The notes beneath the pieces are model-generated. The model was not told the DNA's origin and did no database searches. It saw only the letters and a list, made by a program, of their open reading frames with translations. Of a stretch of 64,000 nt of DNA, positions 59,943-64,000 are shown piece by piece (within the stretch, counting starts at the first letter, position 1; each line of letters starts with the position of its first letter). A program made the translations under genes and the position numbers. This stretch comes from Bacteroidales bacterium (GTDB lineage: Bacteria; Bacteroidota; Bacteroidia; Bacteroidales; UBA932), in NCBI GenBank assembly GCA_016281315.1, contig JAEEIJ010000002.1:1-64000 (forward strand), written 5' to 3'.

Positions 59943-61948
59943 TGAGTAATACAACCCGTTTCATTGCCAGGCTTTGCGGCCTGGCTTTGCTTATGACAGC
60001 CTGTAATAATCCCTCGGAAAACGTCTTCCTGCAGGAGTGGAATACCCCTTACGGCACCGCCCCCTTCTCGAAGATCACCACCGAAATGTACAAGCCCGCT
60101 TTCCTGGCGGGAATCAAGGAGCAGAAGGAGAACATCCAGGCCATCATCGACAACCCCGATGCGCCCACCTTCGAGAACACCGTCCTGGCGATGGAAAACG
60201 CCAGCCCTATCCTGGACCGCGTACAAGGCGTGTTCTTCAACCTGACGGAGAGTGAATCCACCCCCGTGATGCAGGCCATCGAGGAGGAGATGCTGCCGCT
60301 GCTGACGGACGCCTCCAACGAGATCATGATGAACGAAGCCCTCTTCGCCCGCGTGAAGGCGGTCTATGAGGCGTCGGCCTCCCTGGACCGCGAGCAGCAG
60401 ATGGTGGTGAAGAAACTCTATGAGGGGTTCGAGCGCAGCGGCGTGGGCCTCACAGGGGCCGATAAAGAGCGCTTCGCGGCCATCCAGACGCGTCTGGCCA
60501 CCCTCCAGCAGAAGTTCGGACAGAACCTGCTGGCAGAGAACAATGCCTTCAAGGAGGCCACCGGCATCACCGTAAGCGAGTACTACGACTTTATGGCCTC
60601 CTGCCCGGACCGCGCCAAGCGTCAGGCCGTCTTCGAGGCCTATTCTTCGCGCGGCAACCACGGCGACGAGAACGACAACAACGCCATCGTCCTGGAAACC
60701 CTGAAGCTGCGGGCCGAAATGGCCGGGCTCCTGGGCTATCCCTCCTTCGCCGCCTACCAGCTCGCCGACAAGATGGCGCAGAAACCGGAAACGGTGGACG
60801 CCTTCCTGCAGCCCATTATGGACGCTGCGATGCGCAGTGCGCGCGTGCAGATTAAGGAGATGGAGGCCATTGCCGGGCACAAGATCGAGGCCTGGGACTG
60901 GATGTACTATGCGGAGAAGCTCCGTGCACAGAAGTATGCCTTGGATGAGGAGCAGACCAAACCCTATTTCCAGGCCGACAGCGTCCTGAAGGGCGTTTTC
61001 ACCGCGGCGGAAAAGGTCTACGGCATCCGCATCGAGGAGGCTCCCGAGGTGGAGGTGTACAACCCCACTGCATCGGCCTACAAACTCAGCGAACCGGATG
61101 GCGCGCTCATCGGCATCTTCTACAAGGACTACTATGTGCGGCCCACCAAACGGGGCGGCGCCTGGATGAACAATTTCCGCGACCAGTCGGAAGGCGTACG
61201 TCCGGTGATCGTGAACGTGTGCAACTTCCCTGCGCCCGGCGAGGACCCGACATCGGCCCAGCCGTCCCTGCTTACCATCGACAACGTGCAGACGGCCTTC
61301 CACGAGTTCGGCCACGCCCTGCACGGCTTCTTCAGCCAGTGCCGCTACAAGACGGTTTCGGGCACTTCCGTGGCCCGCGACTTCGTGGAGATGTTCTCCC
61401 AGTTCAACGAGAACTTCGCCTTCGTGCCGGAGATCCTGGCGGTCTATGCCAACCACTGCCGCACGGGCGAACCCATCCCCGCGGAACTGGTGGAGAAAAT
61501 CCGCAAGGCGCTCAAGTTCAACCAGGGCTTCACCACGGGTGAACTCTGCGCGGCCAGTATCCTCGATATGAAGTGGCACGAACTATCGGCCGAAGAACTC
61601 GCCCGCTTCGAGGGGCCGGACGACATCCGCGCCTTTGAGGGCATCGTGTGCAAGGATATGGGGCTCATCGACGAGATTATCCCGCGCTACCGCACCACCT
61701 ACTTCAACCACATTATGGGCAGCGGCTACAGCGCCGGCTATTACAGCTATCTCTGGAGCGAAGTGCTGGCCGTGGACGCCTGGGAGAAGTTCCTCGCCGA
61801 CGGCGTCTTCAACCCTTCCACCGCGCAGTCCTTCCGGAAGACTTTCCTGGAGCGGGGCGGCTCCGAAGAGCCTATGACGCTCTACCGGGAGTTCCGCGGT
61901 GCGGATCCCGACCCTGCGGCGCTGATGCGCGCGAGGGGCCTGAATTAA
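59942..61948 (+). CDS. M3-family metallopeptidase lipoprotein (peptidyl-dipeptidase Dcp/oligopeptidase type)
   Basis: The 668-residue product has a lipoprotein signal (ALLMTAC, Cys near 20) and the M3 fold. The zinc site HEFGHALHGFF is near residue 453, with the distal Glu in FVEMFSQFNENF. The C-terminal substrate-binding GSGYSAGYYSYLWSEVLA is typical of the Dcp group. It cleaves short peptides in the periplasm or at the surface. It overlaps the DUF5689 stop by one base and so belongs to the nuclease operon. Its 3' end overlaps convergent manA by four bases. Confidence 0.92.
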   Translation: MSNTTRFIARLCGLALLMTACNNPSENVFLQEWNTPYGTAPFSKITTEMYKPAFLAGIKEQKENIQAIIDNPDAPTFENTVLAMENASPILDRVQGVFFNLTESESTPVMQAIEEEMLPLLTDASNEIMMNEALFARVKAVYEASASLDREQQMVVKKLYEGFERSGVGLTGADKERFAAIQTRLATLQQKFGQNLLAENNAFKEATGITVSEYYDFMASCPDRAKRQAVFEAYSSRGNHGDENDNNAIVLETLKLRAEMAGLLGYPSFAAYQLADKMAQKPETVDAFLQPIMDAAMRSARVQIKEMEAIAGHKIEAWDWMYYAEKLRAQKYALDEEQTKPYFQADSVLKGVFTAAEKVYGIRIEEAPEVEVYNPTASAYKLSEPDGALIGIFYKDYYVRPTKRGGAWMNNFRDQSEGVRPVIVNVCNFPAPGEDPTSAQPSLLTIDNVQTAFHEFGHALHGFFSQCRYKTVSGTSVARDFVEMFSQFNENFAFVPEILAVYANHCRTGEPIPAELVEKIRKALKFNQGFTTGELCAASILDMKWHELSAEELARFEGPDDIRAFEGIVCKDMGLIDEIIPRYRTTYFNHIMGSGYSAGYYSYLWSEVLAVDAWEKFLADGVFNPSTAQSFRKTFLERGGSEEPMTLYREFRGADPDPAALMRARGLN

Positions 61949-62916
61949 CGGATGTAACTGGTAAGCACCTTCATCCCGTCATCGGGAATGAAGCAAATGT
62001 CATCGGCATCGGCCGGGATGAGCACAGTCTCGCCCTGGCCGATGGTCATTTCTTCCCCGTCCACTTCCAGGGTGCCGCTGCCTTTGAGGCACATCACCAC
62101 CAGGAAGGAATCGATGCCGCTGAGGTCCTTCGCGTAGGGGAGGGTGAGGTCGTAGATGCTGGTGGTGAAATAGGGACAGCTCACCACTTCCACCTCTTCG
62201 TTCTCCAAGGGGGTGTAGTGGGTTTTGTAGTCCTTGTAAACGGTATAGTCGATGGCGTCTTTCGCGAGCTCGGTGTGCACTTCGCGGGGCTTCCCGTCCA
62301 GGCCGGGCCGGTTGTAGTCGAAGATGCGGTAGGTGATGTCCGAGGTCTGCTGGATTTCCGCGATGAAGCAGCCGCCGCAGATGGCGTGGATGCGGCCTGC
62401 GGGGAGGAAGAACACGTCCCCGGGCTGTACGTCGTAGCGGCAGAGGACGTCCGTGATGGTGCCGTCGGCCACCTTCTGCGCATAGATTTCCGGAGTAATC
62501 TGCTCCTTGAGGCCCACGAGCAGGTGCGCGCCCGGCGCCGCGTCCACTACGTACCACATCTCGGTCTTGCCCTTGCTGCCGTTATGGCGCGCGGCGGCGA
62601 GTTCGTCGTTCGGATGCACCTGGATGGAAAGGTCCTGCAGCGCGTCGATGAACTTCACCAGGAGCGGGAACTCGTCCCCGGTATTTTCATAAACGTGCTG
62701 CCCGATGAGCTGTCCCTTGTATTCTTTGACCAGTTCGGCGATGCTGCGGCCGGCCAGGGGCCCTTCCGAGACCACGCTTTCGTTGCCGCTCACGCCGGAC
62801 AGTTCCCAGCTTTCGCCAATTTTGTGCTGATCGGTTTCGATGCCCTTGTAGGGTGCGATGAGTTCGCCTCCCCAGATAAGGGTTTTCAGGATAGGTTTGA
62901 ACTTGAGGGGGTACAT
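61945..62916 (-). CDS. manA: Mannose-6-phosphate isomerase, class I
   Basis: ManA interconverts mannose 6-phosphate and fructose 6-phosphate. The 323-residue product is of the short Bacillus type. The zinc motif LSIQVHPNDELA is near residue 98, then KTEMWYVVDA, AGRIHAICGG and EIQQTSDITYRIFDYNR near 196. It is cytosolic. It lies 21 bases after the LacI-type regulator gene and is probably co-transcribed with it. Confidence 0.93.
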   Translation of the reverse strand: MYPLKFKPILKTLIWGGELIAPYKGIETDQHKIGESWELSGVSGNESVVSEGPLAGRSIAELVKEYKGQLIGQHVYENTGDEFPLLVKFIDALQDLSIQVHPNDELAAARHNGSKGKTEMWYVVDAAPGAHLLVGLKEQITPEIYAQKVADGTITDVLCRYDVQPGDVFFLPAGRIHAICGGCFIAEIQQTSDITYRIFDYNRPGLDGKPREVHTELAKDAIDYTVYKDYKTHYTPLENEEVEVVSCPYFTTSIYDLTLPYAKDLSGIDSFLVVMCLKGSGTLEVDGEEMTIGQGETVLIPADADDICFIPDDGMKVLTSYIR

Positions 62917-62937
62917 AGTGCTTGGGTTATAAAAAGG

Positions 62938-63951
62938 TCAGCAACTGCCCCGGACCACCAGTGTGGGCGGGATCTGCTGCTGCAGGGTTTCGGGTTCGGC
63001 TTGGCCCTTGCGACGGGCCTCCATGATGGAGAAGAGCATGTTCACGGCTATCTCGGCCCCTTCCCGCAGCGGCTGTTCCACGCAGGTGACGGCCGGGTCC
63101 AGGAATTCCAGGAAGCCGTTGTTGTCGAAGGAAAGGACGCCGACGTCCTTCCCCACCCGCAGCGAGAGCTCCCTGAGGGCGCTGATGGCGCCCAGGAGGA
63201 TGGTGGAGCTGAAGGCGAAGATGGCGTCGTAGCGGCGGGGGGAATCCTTGAACGCCTTCAGGGTTTCCCGGTAGCCGTTCTCTACGGAAAAAGCGTCTCC
63301 AACGATGTCATGGACGGCGTCGCTTCCCTTCAAGCTGTCCAGAAAACCGCGCACGCGTTCCTGGTTTGGAAGGGAAAGCTCCACGCCCTGGATGGCGAGG
63401 ATCCTGCGGTAACCCTTCCCGATGAGAAACTCCGTGGCCATTTTGGAACCGGCGTAATTGTCTGTACAGACGTAGGGGAGGGTGGTTTGGCGGAAATAAC
63501 GGTCGATGAGGACCATAGGGACCTGCCGGGCAATCTCTTCGTGCACGGCGGGGGAGGCCGATGCCGGCGCGCAGAGGATCCCGTCTACTCCGCGGCTCTG
63601 GAACAGTTGGAGTTCGTGCTTTTCCTCCGCTTCGGATTCCCGGGAATCGGCCAGCAGGGTATGGTAACCCCGGGCGTCCAGCAGGCTGATAACGATGGCC
63701 GCCAGGTTGGAGAAGAAGGGGTTTTCGATGCCGGGGATGAGCAGGCCGATGGTTTTGGTGGTCTGGGTGCGGAGGCTCTGCGCCACCAGGTTGGGCCGGT
63801 AGTGACAGCGTTCCGCTTCTTTTGTGATGATGTCCACGGCGGCCTGGCTGATGCGGTACTGCGCCGCTTTTCCGGAAAGGACACGCGATACCGTAGAAGC
63901 GGAATAGCCCGTCTGTTCCGAGATGCTCACTATGTTGTTTTTGCCGCTCAT
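62938..63951 (-). CDS. LacI-family transcriptional regulator
   Basis: The 337-residue product has a LacI helix-turn-helix at the N terminus (ISEQTGYSASTVSRVLSGK, residues about 10-28) and a periplasmic-binding-like sensor domain (TKTIGLLIPGIENPFFSNLA from about 65). The ligand is probably a sugar; the adjacent manA makes a mannose-related signal plausible, but this is only contextual. It has a full promoter at 63959-63990. Confidence 0.93.
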   Translation of the reverse strand: MSGKNNIVSISEQTGYSASTVSRVLSGKAAQYRISQAAVDIITKEAERCHYRPNLVAQSLRTQTTKTIGLLIPGIENPFFSNLAAIVISLLDARGYHTLLADSRESEAEEKHELQLFQSRGVDGILCAPASASPAVHEEIARQVPMVLIDRYFRQTTLPYVCTDNYAGSKMATEFLIGKGYRRILAIQGVELSLPNQERVRGFLDSLKGSDAVHDIVGDAFSVENGYRETLKAFKDSPRRYDAIFAFSSTILLGAISALRELSLRVGKDVGVLSFDNNGFLEFLDPAVTCVEQPLREGAEIAVNMLFSIMEARRKGQAEPETLQQQIPPTLVVRGSC

Positions 63952-63958
63952 CTTCTCA

Positions 63959-63990
63959 CAAAGGTAAGCATTTGCATATATTTTTTCAAA
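63959..63990 (-). promoter_or_regulatory. Promoter of the LacI-type regulator gene
   Basis: On the minus strand TTTG (63987-63990) and TACCTTTG (63959-63966) are 20 bases apart, a full Bacteroidetes-type promoter. The leader is only 7 bases after the box, so translation probably starts very near the 5' end. No palindromic LacI operator is seen in the few upstream bases available. Confidence 0.72.
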
Positions 63991-64000
63991 TAAATTGCGC

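Overview
The window is a GC-rich, gene-dense piece of a Bacteroidota chromosome, most likely an uncultured Bacteroidales from an anaerobic gut-type habitat. Supports: many -7 boxes of the Bacteroidetes primary sigma factor type (TAnnTTTG, often with TTTG 19-21 bases upstream), no clear Shine-Dalgarno sites, TonB-dependent receptors paired with surface lipoproteins, BACON, DUF5689 and DUF4252 proteins, a cytochrome b558-type SdhC, and gene fusions and orders typical of that phylum.

Layout. 1-345: a minus-strand tRNA-Leu(UAA) gene split by a 214-base group I intron in the anticodon loop, with its terminator. 368-6066: the cell-shape operon mreB-mreC-mreD-mrdA-rodA (minus). 6150-9707: ispD, an Lrp-type regulator and topA. 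9829-14080: a class A penicillin-binding protein, ddl and prmC (plus), closed by a terminator. 14198-17938: an orphan lipoprotein, an AbrB/VapC toxin-antitoxin pair with its own operator, and a U32 peptidase-family gene that overlaps vapC. 17940-26296: a TPR protein, an M16-like protein without a zinc motif, DUF3109/DUF2007 genes, hemW, a coiled-coil membrane protein and aminopeptidase P. 26314-27900: a lipoprotein and a solitary REP-type HUH transposase flanked by related hairpins. 27959-29700: an ECF sigma/anti-sigma/DUF4252 operon. 29766-34388: esterase, pyrH, an sdhC without sdhA or sdhB, a trp attenuator with leader peptide in front of a lone trpB, and thiamine pyrophosphokinase. 34381-42622: an in-frame LptF/G-Fmt fusion, alaS, miaA, smpB, and metK behind a SAM-II riboswitch and terminator.

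42706-61948 is the main accessory region. Two operons encode two TonB-dependent receptors, three large outer-surface lipoproteins built from BACON, Ig-like and OB-fold modules, two different secreted lipoprotein nucleases (a NUC1 beta-beta-alpha-metal enzyme and an exonuclease/endonuclease/phosphatase-fold enzyme), and an M3 peptidase. An AAA ATPase gene of different composition sits between them. I read this as a candidate surface system for capturing and degrading extracellular nucleic acid. The window ends with manA and a LacI-type regulator.

Two signals run across the whole window. The word GGCCGATGC and its 7-base core GGCCGAT are far more frequent than base composition predicts, in both orientations and mostly inside genes. 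The tetranucleotide CATG is strongly avoided, even at the cost of changing the codon before Met. Genes that look recently acquired, such as the transposase and the AAA ATPase, lack the iterated word. All counts given here were made by eye.
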